The notes beneath the pieces were generated by a model that saw only the letters and a program-made list of their open reading frames with translations, did not search any database and was not told the origin of the DNA. Shown here in pieces: positions 31,875 to 40,689 of a DNA stretch of 47,307 nt. The position numbers and the translations under genes were made by a program. Position 1 is the first letter of the stretch; every line of letters starts with the position of its first letter. Origin of the DNA: Cryomorphaceae bacterium (lineage in GTDB: Bacteria; Bacteroidota; Bacteroidia; Flavobacteriales; Schleiferiaceae); contig JAHEKP010000009.1 in the NCBI GenBank assembly GCA_024638285.1, forward strand, positions 1 to 47,307. Direction: 5' to 3'.

Positions 31875-32731
31875 AGCTTGATGTACTCTTCTGGATTAAT
31901 GGCGCTTCCGTCATACCAGAGTTCAAAATGAAGGTGCGGGCCGGTTGAATTTTCACCGCTATTCCCAATTATAGCGATGGCCTCTCCGCTTCTAACAAAA
32001 TCACCAACTTCTTTGAGAAGCGCGCTGTTGTGTTTGTAGGCGCTCACCAGATTATTCTCGTGCTGTATGATGATGATGTGTCCATTTTCACTAGTCCAGT
32101 CGGCAAAAACAACAGTGCCTTCATAGCAGGATTTTATTGGCGCGTTCCTCGTTGAAGCAACATCGACAGCGAAATGACCTGTTGTGCGATCGAAAGAAGA
32201 AGTTACCACGCCTTCCACTGGGGCTAAAAGCTGAGGAATGTCCAATTCTGCAGCGCGTTGCTCCAGGCTAAAGGCGGTTTCATCTTCCACCCAATCCCTA
32301 AAAGCGCTATCCGTAGGGCTGGGATCAGATAGCACAACAGATGCGCTTACTCCGGAATCTACAGTTTCCACATCCCGAACAACGGAATCGATCACTTCTC
32401 CTTGTAAAATGCGTTGAATACCGCTTACAAAACGTTCGTTCTGACGTAAAACACCTTCTAAACTGTCTGTTTTTAAGCTTAATTCTATGGCTTGTCGTCG
32501 TATTTTAGAAGAAGCGTAGCCGGGAACCAATTCTTTCAAAGGAGTAAAAGCAATAACCATTGAAGTGATTGCGATGGTAAAAACAATAGCGAAAACACTA
32601 AACGTAAAAACGTTCAGCGGGCTTAGGCGCAGGGTTAGGAGCTCTTCGAAGGTATCATCATTTAAGATGACGAGGCGAAATTTATTACGCCACCGCTCTA
32701 CGCGTTTTTGTTTCTGTTTTTCTACTGCCAT
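31871..32731 (-). CDS. M23 family metallopeptidase, membrane-anchored
   Basis: LytM-type protein of 286 residues, cutting or regulating peptidoglycan in the periplasm. One membrane helix (about 41-62) follows a basic cytoplasmic N-terminus. A coiled stretch leads to the peptidase domain with His186 and Asp190 in GHFAVD and His266-x-His268 in GPHLHFE, so the zinc site looks intact. The frame extends to an ATG at 32743, but MAVEKQKQKR at 32731 is preferred. The 3' end shares TTAA with rnhA. It is divergent from porW, whose product also acts at the envelope. Confidence 0.88.
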   Translation of the reverse strand: MAVEKQKQKRVERWRNKFRLVILNDDTFEELLTLRLSPLNVFTFSVFAIVFTIAITSMVIAFTPLKELVPGYASSKIRRQAIELSLKTDSLEGVLRQNERFVSGIQRILQGEVIDSVVRDVETVDSGVSASVVLSDPSPTDSAFRDWVEDETAFSLEQRAAELDIPQLLAPVEGVVTSSFDRTTGHFAVDVASTRNAPIKSCYEGTVVFADWTSENGHIIIIQHENNLVSAYKHNSALLKEVGDFVRSGEAIAIIGNSGENSTGPHLHFELWYDGSAINPEEYIKL

Positions 32732-32806
32732 GATTAAAGACAAATATCGTGCTCTGAATTTCTCTCGCGGCGTGAAATAAAATAATTTTAGGGCGTTATT
32801 AGAAAT

Positions 32807-35416
32807 ATGTTCTACACAAAACGACTTGCCATCTTCCTGGCCTTACTTTTTTTGGCCTCTTGCTCTACGACAAAGGATCGCTGGGTGAACAGAAAGTACC
32901 ACGAGGTTACGGCGCACTACAACGCGTATTTTAATGGCGAAGAGGCCTTTAACGATGCTGTTAAACAGTTTCAAAACGGCGAAGAATGGGATTTTGAACA
33001 GTTTTTACCCATTTACTTTTGGCCAGATGCAGATCAAGCTTCTGGGTTATTTACGAAAATGGATCGCGCTATTGAGAAGAGTGCTAAAGTGGTAAAAAAA
33101 CACAGCATGGTTTTCAGCGGTAAACAGAAGAACGACTATGTTTTCAAGGCCTACCTGTTAATAGCTCGAAGCAGGTTTTATAAGCACGAATTGATACAAA
33201 CGCTTGAAGCCACTTCTTATATTGACGACAACTTTGGACGGCTTGAACTAGCTGAAGAGGAGGTTTTTTGGGCGAAGCTTTTAGCAGCGCAGACCCACGT
33301 TCGTATGGAAAACTTTTTTCAAGCCGAACAGCAATTGGACGAATTGTACACAAAGAAGCTTCCAAAAGACCAATTGTTTGAAGCGAAAAAAACCATGGCG
33401 TATTTCCATTTTTCTCAAGGAAAGTGGGCCGAGGCGCAAACCTGGGTTGCCGCTGCGGCAGAGTCGGCCAGCGTGAAGTCAGAGAAGGTACGACTAACGT
33501 ATCTCAACGCACAACTGTTGGCGAAACTCGGCAAGGGGTATGAAAGCGCCTTAGCCTATGAGGACGTGATAAAATTACACCCAGACGATTACGATATTAC
33601 ATTTTCTGCACAGATCAAACGTGCGGAGAACTTTGATGTCTTCATGGAAGATATAAGCATCATAGAGAAGTCACTGAACAAAATGCTTAAGGACGATAAG
33701 AACATCACCTACCGCGATCAAATATATTACGTTTGGGCGCTGAAAGAATTGGACCTTGAGCAGTATCCTGAGGCTGAAGTGAAGCTGCGAAAGAGCATTG
33801 CTTCTTCCGTTGATAATGCCCGCCAAAAAGGTAAAAGCTATTTAAAACTGGCCGGGATTGAGTTTGATTTTAGATCTTTTGTAAACGCCCAGGCGTACTA
33901 CGACAGCGCTATTTCGGTATTGCCTTTGGATTACCCGGGTTTAGATACGCTAGAAGAACGAACCACGGTTTTGAACGACCTGGTGGCCCAATTAAACATT
34001 GTATCGCTTGAAGACAGCCTCCAGTCCATGTATGGAATGAGTGAGCAAGCGCTTCGTCAAAAATTTGAGGAGCATATCGATGCCAAGAAAGCGCGCGAAG
34101 CAGAAGCGTCAAGGCGAGCAGAAATTGTAGCAATGCGCGCAGCAGAAAACACTTTGTTGGCGGATGCAGGTCCTCAAGCGGGTGGAGGTTCAGGGCAATG
34201 GTATTTTTATAATCCAACAGTGAGAGCTAAGGGTGTTGCGGCGTTTAAACGAACTTGGGGAAACAGAACCCTAGAAGATCATTGGCGCACAAAGGACAAG
34301 CCGGTGCAAGGTTTTGCCGTACAGCCGTCAGCAAATCAGGACTCTGCTACAAGCGACTCCACAATAGCATTGTTGCCGAGCGATGACAACAGTGTAGAAT
34401 ATTACCTGGCGCGGGTCTTAAAATCGGACGAAAATTTGAAGGCAAGTCTTCAACGAGAGGCCAACGCAAGAAGTGAATTAGGGTTCATTTACAAGGACGG
34501 GCTCAGGGATAATAATGAAGCGGAATTGGCCTGGGCAGGATACATGAATGAGTTTGAATCGTTTGCTCGGTCTACACCGAAGGTTTTGTATGGTCAGTAT
34601 TTGCTGTACACAGAAACGGGGGTAGAAGAACAGAGTGACGAGGTGAAATCGATGCTATTGACTACTTATGCGAACAGCCCGTATGCTGCATTATTGCGCG
34701 GTGAACTAAAGGGGCCAACAATTCCTCTAGAAGAGCAAGAAGCCTATGATGCTGCATTTCTCGCGTATGAATTGGGCCAATTCAAATCCGCAAACACCTT
34801 GCTGAACGCCTTCCGCACAAGGTATCCCAGTAGTGCGCTCTTCCCGAAAATCAGTCTTTTAACAGCCTACATTACAGGCGCCTCCGGGGATGTTGAAGCC
34901 ACAATTAGTGAACTACAGTACGTCGTAAAAATGCATTCAGGAACAGACGAGGCCACTCGCGCTACTCAGCTTTTAAGCATGTTACAAGATGAAGACTCTG
35001 GAAATGAGGAGACTCCGAATCGCGGGACGGGTGATTTGAAGGTGAATAAGGTGGATTTTCAGCAGCAGGACAATGCGCCGCATAAATTTGTTCTTGCTAT
35101 ACCGGCAGAAAACTCAAAAATCAACGAACTGCGAAATGCGCTTGCAGATTTCAACAAGGAGTTTTTCAAATTTGACAACCTCCGCATTCAAAATATATTT
35201 TACGATCAAAAGACACAGCTTATAATTGTCAGTGGTTTACGCACGAAAGAAAAGGCTGTGGTGTATTTAAACACCTTCAGTCAACAAGGGACACCTATAG
35301 AACAATACTATCCAAAGGCTCAAAGTGCTGGTTTTTATATAAATAATCCGAACTTTGGCAAAGTTTATAGAGACAAGGTCCTCAAAGAGTACCTCCAATA
35401 TTTTGATACATTATGA
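32807..35416 (+). CDS. type IX secretion system lipoprotein PorW/SprE, TPR-rich
   Basis: Outer-membrane-facing lipoprotein of 869 residues, needed for type IX secretion and, in gliding species, motility. Lipobox LASC with Cys19 follows the signal sequence, then the conserved STTKDRWVNRKYHEVTAHYN block that marks PorW/SprE. The body is made of TPR-like helical repeats, with a 34-kb-region linker rich in Glu/Ala and a C-terminal domain holding PHKFVLAIP and a compact beta part. The length fits the family. It overlaps the bactofilin gene by 4 bp. A near -7 element TAATTTTA is at 32783-32790. Confidence 0.88.
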   Translation: MFYTKRLAIFLALLFLASCSTTKDRWVNRKYHEVTAHYNAYFNGEEAFNDAVKQFQNGEEWDFEQFLPIYFWPDADQASGLFTKMDRAIEKSAKVVKKHSMVFSGKQKNDYVFKAYLLIARSRFYKHELIQTLEATSYIDDNFGRLELAEEEVFWAKLLAAQTHVRMENFFQAEQQLDELYTKKLPKDQLFEAKKTMAYFHFSQGKWAEAQTWVAAAAESASVKSEKVRLTYLNAQLLAKLGKGYESALAYEDVIKLHPDDYDITFSAQIKRAENFDVFMEDISIIEKSLNKMLKDDKNITYRDQIYYVWALKELDLEQYPEAEVKLRKSIASSVDNARQKGKSYLKLAGIEFDFRSFVNAQAYYDSAISVLPLDYPGLDTLEERTTVLNDLVAQLNIVSLEDSLQSMYGMSEQALRQKFEEHIDAKKAREAEASRRAEIVAMRAAENTLLADAGPQAGGGSGQWYFYNPTVRAKGVAAFKRTWGNRTLEDHWRTKDKPVQGFAVQPSANQDSATSDSTIALLPSDDNSVEYYLARVLKSDENLKASLQREANARSELGFIYKDGLRDNNEAELAWAGYMNEFESFARSTPKVLYGQYLLYTETGVEEQSDEVKSMLLTTYANSPYAALLRGELKGPTIPLEEQEAYDAAFLAYELGQFKSANTLLNAFRTRYPSSALFPKISLLTAYITGASGDVEATISELQYVVKMHSGTDEATRATQLLSMLQDEDSGNEETPNRGTGDLKVNKVDFQQQDNAPHKFVLAIPAENSKINELRNALADFNKEFFKFDNLRIQNIFYDQKTQLIIVSGLRTKEKAVVYLNTFSQQGTPIEQYYPKAQSAGFYINNPNFGKVYRDKVLKEYLQYFDTL

Positions 35417-35811
35417 TTTCATCCGCAAAAAAATACCCAGAACAAGCTCAAGTGTCCAACCGTATTCTCGTGGGCACGAGCATAACCGGTGATGTAGTTT
35501 CGGATGGAGACATTCGAGTGGACGGAAAGGTCGTCGGCAACATGAAAGTCAGTGGGAAGCTGGTGATCGGAGAACACGGACGAGTAGAAGGAGAAGTGGA
35601 GTGTAAAAACGCCGCTATCGCGGGCCAATTGGAAGGAACACTTAAAGTTGCTCAAACGCTATCACTTACCGCTTCTGCGAAGGTGCAGGGCAAAGTTCAG
35701 GTTGAAAAATTAGCCGTTGAGCCGGGTGCAGAGATTAATGGATCTGTAACCATGGGTACCGTTATGCGTAAAGTTAACCAGGCAGATAAAGACAGCGTAC
35801 AAAGCGCTTAA
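35413..35811 (+). CDS. bactofilin (polymer-forming cytoskeletal protein)
   Basis: Bactofilin of 132 residues, which polymerises without nucleotide into filaments that scaffold envelope enzymes. The repeated beta-helix pattern is visible as short hydrophobic strands with Gly turns: VGTSITGDVVSDGDIRVDG, KLVIGEHGRVEGEV, AAIAGQLEGTLKVA, AKVQGKVQVEKLAVEPGAEI. Flanking tails are short and polar, as is normal. It is coupled to porW by a 4-bp overlap and lies 2 bp before atpZ. In other bacteria bactofilins work with M23 peptidases, and one is encoded just upstream. Confidence 0.92.
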   Translation: MISSAKKYPEQAQVSNRILVGTSITGDVVSDGDIRVDGKVVGNMKVSGKLVIGEHGRVEGEVECKNAAIAGQLEGTLKVAQTLSLTASAKVQGKVQVEKLAVEPGAEINGSVTMGTVMRKVNQADKDSVQSA

Positions 35812-35813
35812 TC

Positions 35814-36011
35814 ATGTCCGATAAAAAATTCTTGCGCTTCAGTACACTTGGGGTGCAGATGGCCGTGCTCATCTATTTAGGTTCAGAATTAGGTAAGTAT
35901 TTAGACGAAAAATACGCCTCAGAAAAAGGGCTGTATACCGCAGTATGCGTAGTTGCGGCCGTGGGTATGTCCTTGTACCAACTTGTAAAAGAAATGCCAA
36001 AAGATGATTAA
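35814..36011 (+). CDS. AtpZ/AtpI family protein
   Basis: Small membrane protein of 65 residues with two helices (about 9-27 and 41-58) separated by GKYLDEKYASEKGL, the pattern of AtpI/AtpZ proteins encoded at the head of ATP synthase operons. The family helps c-ring assembly or forms an Mg/Ca channel. It overlaps the next gene by 8 bp and follows bactofilin by 2 bp. Confidence 0.88.
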   Translation: MSDKKFLRFSTLGVQMAVLIYLGSELGKYLDEKYASEKGLYTAVCVVAAVGMSLYQLVKEMPKDD

Positions 36012-36384
36012 CGCAGACCAATTAAAGAACGGGTTTTATCCACTGCTATTTGTATTGGCTGCCTTGGTCGGGATGGTCCATCAGTCCTTTGTGCCTGATG
36101 CAGCACGCGAAATATTGATTCGTTGCTATTTGTTGAACACGCTATTGGCTTCGCTCATTCACTTCGTCATCCTACGTCTTCGTGACCGTCATTCAGATAA
36201 ATTAGGATTCATATTTTTGATAGGAAGCAGCCTAAAATTTCTGTTCTTTTTTCTGTTCATTTACCCGGTATTTAATGCTGACGGGGACTTATCAAGTATG
36301 GAGTTTGCAACCTTTTTCATCCCCTATAGTTTGACCACTGCCGTAGAAACCGTGGTTTTGGTACAGCAGCTGAACCGTTCTTAG
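36004..36384 (+). CDS. four-helix membrane protein, DUF6168-like
   Basis: Protein of 126 residues made almost entirely of four predicted membrane helices, in the position that a DUF6168-type protein occupies in Bacteroidota ATP synthase operons. By position it may correspond to the AtpI-like partner of AtpZ, but no catalytic residues can be named. It overlaps atpZ by 8 bp. The 172-bp gap to atpB contains an exact -7 element and no gene. Confidence 0.7.
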   Translation: MINADQLKNGFYPLLFVLAALVGMVHQSFVPDAAREILIRCYLLNTLLASLIHFVILRLRDRHSDKLGFIFLIGSSLKFLFFFLFIYPVFNADGDLSSMEFATFFIPYSLTTAVETVVLVQQLNRS

Positions 36385-36512
36385 TCAGGGTATATGGAGT
36401 CTTAAGTTACTAACTAACAGTGTTTTCTGATAAACATCTTCAACTTGGTGGCTGTTCACAATAACGTCTAAATAAATAGCCTTTTTTCTTTTAGGGCGTA
36501 AGTATTAAGTGT

Positions 36513-36520
36513 TAATTTTG
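36513..36520 (+). promoter_or_regulatory. -7 promoter element for atpBEFHAG
   Basis: TAATTTTG matches TAnnTTTG exactly, 37 bp upstream of the atpB ATG. The surrounding 172-bp gap holds no gene, so the structural ATP synthase genes probably have their own promoter in addition to read-through from atpZ. Confidence 0.5.
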
Positions 36521-36556
36521 CATCGATTTTAAGCCGCTTTAATTCCGAAGAAGGAA

Positions 36557-37678
36557 ATGCCGAATAGTATGAGATCTAATTTTACTGTCCTTATTGCCCT
36601 CGCAGGCTTCTTGTTTTTCACTCCATTGGCATATGCTCAAGGCGAAAATCACGAGGAAATCCAGCACGAACAAGCGCATCATGAAGACGCTCATCACGCT
36701 GAGGTCCATGACGAAGCTTCCGGCGAAAAAGACATTAAAGGCGTTATTAAGGAAACCATTGAACATCACCTTGCGGATTCTTATGAATTCCACATTACAG
36801 AAGGTGTTGGCTTTCCGTTACCGGTAATTCTTGTGGATGGCGGATTGAAAGTATTTCTATCCTCTGAATTTCATCACGGCGGTGTTGCAGCAGTAGACGG
36901 TGCGCACTATAAAGTGAACCACGGTAAAATTTACAAGACAGATGCCGCGGGAACCATTACATACGATGATCATCATCACCCAACAAATGACAAACCGTTA
37001 GACCTTTCTATTACTAAGAACGTATTCATGATTTTGGTCATGGCTGTTTTTATGTTCTTCCTGTTCAGAGGTGTAGCAAAAACGTATCAAACGAGTTTAG
37101 CGCCAAAGAAGGCGGGTCGTTTCCTTGAGCCGATTATCATTTATGTACGTGATGAAATCGCCATCCCCAACATCGGTGAAAAGCACTACAAGAAATACAT
37201 GAGCTACTTATTAACGGTGTTCTTCTTTATTTGGTTTTTGAACCTTGTAGGAATGACTCCGCTAGGGGTAAACGTGACGGGTAATATTGCGATTACATTT
37301 TCACTAGCCTTAATGACCTTCATCATCACACAAGTTTCCGGTAAGAAGGACTACTGGATGCACATCTTCTGGATGCCAGGGGTTCCTGTTTTGATTCGTC
37401 CAGTATTGGCAATAATAGAATTGATTGGTCTTTTTGTAAAACCGTTTTCGTTGATGATACGTTTGTATGCGAACATGTTGGCGGGACACGTAGTGATCAT
37501 GAGTATTCTCGGTTTGATCTTCATCTTTAGCAGTTGGGTCGCAGCCGTTCCTTTTTCCTTCTTGACCTTATTTTTGTCTGTCTTAGAGTTGCTTGTTGCA
37601 GCCTTACAGGCTTATATATTTACGATGTTGACCTCGCTGTACTTTGGTGCGGCTGTTGAGGAGCACGAACATCACTAA
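36557..37678 (+). CDS. atpB: F0F1 ATP synthase subunit a
   Basis: Membrane stator subunit (373 aa) that forms the proton half-channels against the c-ring. An N-terminal signal peptide (cut near residue 28, AYAQ) is followed by a His/Glu/Asp-rich periplasmic segment of roughly 30 residues and a soluble stretch before the first helix at about residue 155. The essential Arg is in MIRLYANMLAGH, and the last helices contain LLVAALQAYIFTMLTSLYF. The C-terminus ends EEHEHH. The long periplasmic N-terminal extension, absent in E. coli AtpB, is the odd part. ATG 36557 or the ATG four codons later may be used. Confidence 0.95.
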   Translation: MPNSMRSNFTVLIALAGFLFFTPLAYAQGENHEEIQHEQAHHEDAHHAEVHDEASGEKDIKGVIKETIEHHLADSYEFHITEGVGFPLPVILVDGGLKVFLSSEFHHGGVAAVDGAHYKVNHGKIYKTDAAGTITYDDHHHPTNDKPLDLSITKNVFMILVMAVFMFFLFRGVAKTYQTSLAPKKAGRFLEPIIIYVRDEIAIPNIGEKHYKKYMSYLLTVFFFIWFLNLVGMTPLGVNVTGNIAITFSLALMTFIITQVSGKKDYWMHIFWMPGVPVLIRPVLAIIELIGLFVKPFSLMIRLYANMLAGHVVIMSILGLIFIFSSWVAAVPFSFLTLFLSVLELLVAALQAYIFTMLTSLYFGAAVEEHEHH

Positions 37679-37707
37679 ACTAGAGTATTAATTAAATTTT
37701 ATATACT

Positions 37708-37899
37708 ATGGAAATTCCAGAAATTGTAGGTGCAGGTTTGATCGTAATCGGTGCTGGTCTTGGTATCGGTAGAATCGGTGGTTCAGCTATGGACGCTATC
37801 GCTCGTCAGCCTGAGGCTGCAGCTAAGATTCAGACTGCGATGATTATTGCAGCTGCTCTTATCGAAGGTATCGGTTTCGCCGCTCTTTTCGCTAAGTAA
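37708..37899 (+). CDS. atpE: F0F1 ATP synthase subunit c
   Basis: Proteolipid of 63 residues, two helices joined by the polar loop ARQPEA. Glu53 in ALIEGIGF is the ion-carrying carboxylate. The first helix has the glycine-rich GAGLGIGRIGG packing motif. Residues typical of sodium-binding c-subunits (Gln in helix 1, Ser/Thr after the Glu) are not seen, so proton coupling is likely. A strong hairpin directly follows the gene. Confidence 0.96.
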   Translation: MEIPEIVGAGLIVIGAGLGIGRIGGSAMDAIARQPEAAAKIQTAMIIAAALIEGIGFAALFAK

Positions 37900-37907
37900 A
37901 GAATTGA

Positions 37908-37941
37908 AAAGGCAGATGCAACGGTTGGTTGCACTGCCTTT
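37908..37941 (+). terminator. hairpin between atpE and atpF (attenuator or mRNA-stabilising stem)
   Basis: AAAGGCAG (37908-37915) pairs with CTGCCTTT (37934-37941) and TGCAAC (37917-37922) with GTTGCA (37928-37933), one bulged A and a 5-nt loop, then ACATTTT. This 14-bp stem could partly terminate transcription or protect the atpBE message, raising subunit c output. There is no long T run, so full termination is unlikely. Confidence 0.65.
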
Positions 37942-37981
37942 ACATTTTCCAAAGATTAAAATTTGATTGTAATCATATCAC

Positions 37982-38482
37982 ATGGATAAGTTAATTAATG
38001 ATTTTTCGGTAGGGTTGTTCTTTTGGCAATCGTTGGTTTTCATTCTCTTGATTGTTTTATTGAGAAAGTTCGCCTGGAAGCCAATTTTAGACGCGGTAAA
38101 TGAAAGAGAAGAGTCTATTGAAGGCGCTTTGAAAGCAGCGGAGAAGGCGCGTGAAGAAATGAAGTCGCTCCAAGCAAACAACGAAGCTGTTCTTAAGGAG
38201 GCGCGCGAAGAGCGCGAGCGCATCTTGAAAGAGGCGCGTGACATGAAAAACAAAATGATTGCAGAAGCAAAGGATGCTGCAGCTGCGGAAGCAGATAAGA
38301 CGATTGCATCTGCGAAAGCGGCCATTGAAGCTGAGAAAACAGCAGCGATAGCAGAGCTTAAGAATCAAGCTGCCTCATTGAGCATCGATGTGGCTGAGAA
38401 GATTTTAGGCCAGGAGTTGAGCGCTGAGAACAAGCAAACTGCAATGATTGGAAAGATCATTGAAGATGTGAAATTCAACTAA
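37982..38482 (+). CDS. atpF: F0F1 ATP synthase subunit b
   Basis: Peripheral stalk subunit of 166 residues: one N-terminal membrane helix (about 10-27, ending RKFAWKPI), then a long Ala/Glu/Lys-rich helix that dimerises and reaches the F1 head. FAWKPILDAVNEREESIEGAL is the family start pattern. The length is normal. It is 8 bp before atpH in the atpBEFHAG operon. Confidence 0.95.
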   Translation: MDKLINDFSVGLFFWQSLVFILLIVLLRKFAWKPILDAVNEREESIEGALKAAEKAREEMKSLQANNEAVLKEAREERERILKEARDMKNKMIAEAKDAAAAEADKTIASAKAAIEAEKTAAIAELKNQAASLSIDVAEKILGQELSAENKQTAMIGKIIEDVKFN

Positions 38483-38490
38483 AAACAGGT

Positions 38491-39027
38491 ATGAACTACC
38501 CAAGAGTCGCAACCCGTTACAGCAAAGCCTTATTAGAATTGGCGATCGAACAGAACGTATTAGACGTGGTTCGCGCTGATGCTGCTTTAATTAAGGAATC
38601 GGTTTTAGCATCTGGAGAACTAGCGTTATTGCTTAATAACCCAGTAGTTAAAGCAGATAAGAAGCAGGCAATCTTAAAAGAGATTTTCGGTGGAAAGGTG
38701 AGTGAACTTTTTGAGGGTTTCATCATGCTGCTTACAAAGAATGGCCGTGAGGTTCATTTAGCGAAAGTTTGTGAGAAGTTTGAAAAAGACGTTTTGGCGC
38801 ACAAAGGCATTATTGAAGCTCATGTGGTGAGCGCAGTAGCTTTGTCTCCAAGCGATAAAGAGAAATTGGTTTCAAAATTATCGAGCCAATTGAGCAAAGA
38901 GGTATTACTCACAGAAGAAGTTGACGCTGCCGTTATCGGTGGGCTGAAGTTAGAAGTGGAAGGATACCAATTGGACCATACAATTTCTGGTAAACTAAGA
39001 GCATTGCGCAATGCAATGATTGACTAG
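38491..39027 (+). CDS. atpH: F0F1 ATP synthase subunit delta
   Basis: Subunit (178 aa) linking the peripheral stalk to the top of the F1 head (OSCP equivalent). The N-terminal VATRYSKALLELAIEQ and the C-terminal IGGLKLEVEGYQLDHTISGKLRALR are family hallmarks. The length is normal. It is followed after 46 bp by atpA. Confidence 0.95.
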   Translation: MNYPRVATRYSKALLELAIEQNVLDVVRADAALIKESVLASGELALLLNNPVVKADKKQAILKEIFGGKVSELFEGFIMLLTKNGREVHLAKVCEKFEKDVLAHKGIIEAHVVSAVALSPSDKEKLVSKLSSQLSKEVLLTEEVDAAVIGGLKLEVEGYQLDHTISGKLRALRNAMID

Positions 39028-39073
39028 TCACCAAGCATTACAATAGAAAAACAAAGACCTTAAATAGAGGATC

Positions 39074-40654
39074 ATGGCAGAAGTAAATCCAGCTGAAATT
39101 TCAGCAATCCTTAAGCAACAATTATCTGGTTTCAGCGATGGCGCTGACCTAAACGAAGTGGGTACCGTACTTGAAGTAGGTGATGGTATTGCACGCGCTT
39201 ACGGTTTAGCAAACGCACAATCGGGTGAGTTGGTACAGTTCGAAAACGGCCAAAAAGGTATCGTATTGAACTTAGAAGAGGATAACGTCGGTATTGTATT
39301 GCTCGCTCCGTCTACGGACATCAAGGAGGGAACAACCGTAAAACGTACGAACACTATTGCATCTATCAACGTGGGTGAGGGAGTTGTTGGTCGTGTGGTA
39401 GATACCTTGGGGAAACCCATTGACGGTAAAGGACCTATTCAAGGCGAGACTTATGAAATGCCTTTGGAGCGCAAAGCACCAGGGGTAATTTTCCGTCAGC
39501 CGGTGAACGAACCAATGCAAACAGGTATCAAGTCTATTGATGCAATGATTCCTATTGGACGTGGTCAACGTGAGCTTATTATTGGTGACCGTCAGACAGG
39601 TAAGACTACTGTTGCTATCGATACCATTATCAACCAGAAGGAATTCTTCGACAAAGGTGAGCCGGTCTACTGTATCTATGTTGCTGTAGGTCAAAAGGGC
39701 TCTACGGTAGCTGGTATTGCTAAGACCTTGGAAGATGCAGGTGCAATGCAGTACACCACTATTGTTGCTGCAAACGCTTCTGATCCTGCCCCGATGCAAT
39801 TTTACGCGCCATTCGCTGGTGCAGCCATTGGTGAGTACTTCCGCGATACAGGTCGTCCAGGTTTGATCATCTATGATGACCTTTCAAAGCAGGCAGTAGC
39901 CTACCGTGAGGTTTCTTTATTGCTGCGTCGTCCTCCAGGTCGCGAGGCATACCCAGGTGATGTATTTTACTTGCACTCAAGATTATTGGAGCGTGCGGCA
40001 AAAGTAATTGCAGACGATACCATCGCATCTCAGATGAACGACCTTCCTGATTCTTTGAAAGGCAAAGTAAAAGGAGGCGGTTCTTTGACGGCACTGCCAA
40101 TTATTGAAACACAAGCGGGTGACGTATCTGCATATATTCCTACCAACGTAATTTCTATTACCGACGGACAAATCTTCTTGGAAGCGGATCTTTTCAATTC
40201 GGGTGTACGTCCTGCAATTAACGTGGGTATCTCAGTATCTCGCGTAGGGGGTTCTGCTCAGATCAAGCCAATGAAGAAAGTATCGGGTACATTGAAGCTT
40301 GACCAAGCGCAGTACCGCGAGCTTGAGGCATTTGCTAAGTTTGGATCTGACCTTGATGCAGCGACGATGTCTGTGATCAACAAAGGTGAGCGTAACGTGG
40401 AGATTCTGAAGCAAGGCGTGAACGCCCCGATGTCAGTTGCACACCAGGTAGCGATCATTTACGTAGGTACTAAAGGAAAATTGAATAAGGTTCCTGTAAA
40501 TCAGGTAAAAGCATTTGAAAGTGCGCTTATCGAATACATGGAAGCGAACAAGAAAGATGCGCTTAACAGCATTGCTGGCGGCAAGTGGTCCGATGCAGAG
40601 GTTGATGCTATCGAAGCGTCTATTGCAGAAGTACTACCTAACTACGAAGCGTAA
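39074..40654 (+). CDS. atpA: F0F1 ATP synthase subunit alpha
   Basis: Nucleotide-binding non-catalytic subunit (526 aa) of the F1 hexamer. The Walker A motif GDRQTGKTT follows [13 protein letters not shown], the Walker B strand is LIIYDDLSK, and the arginine finger is in the [14 protein letters not shown] region. The length is slightly above E. coli AtpA because of short insertions near the C-terminus. It is followed by atpG after 35 bp. Confidence 0.98.
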   Translation: MAEVNPAEISAILKQQLSGFSDGADLNEVGTVLEVGDGIARAYGLANAQSGELVQFENGQKGIVLNLEEDNVGIVLLAPSTDIKEGTTVKRTNTIASINVGEGVVGRVVDTLGKPIDGKGPIQGETYEMPLERKAPGVIFRQPVNEPMQTGIKSIDAMIPIGRGQRELIIGDRQTGKTTVAIDTIINQKEFFDKGEPVYCIYVAVGQKGSTVAGIAKTLEDAGAMQYTTIVAANASDPAPMQFYAPFAGAAIGEYFRDTGRPGLIIYDDLSKQAVAYREVSLLLRRPPGREAYPGDVFYLHSRLLERAAKVIADDTIASQMNDLPDSLKGKVKGGGSLTALPIIETQAGDVSAYIPTNVISITDGQIFLEADLFNSGVRPAINVGISVSRVGGSAQIKPMKKVSGTLKLDQAQYRELEAFAKFGSDLDAATMSVINKGERNVEILKQGVNAPMSVAHQVAIIYVGTKGKLNKVPVNQVKAFESALIEYMEANKKDALNSIAGGKWSDAEVDAIEASIAEVLPNYEA

Positions 40655-40689
40655 TTTACCTCCTCTAGGGAAGGAAAAACTAACGTCCT

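Noticed and set aside
36385-36556. tRNA or small RNA in the gap before atpB
   Set aside because: No cloverleaf or strong stem could be formed; only the -7 element is convincing.
39272-39799. 175-residue minus-strand frame
   Set aside because: Antisense of atpA, one of the best-supported genes here; composition is odd and no domain is seen.
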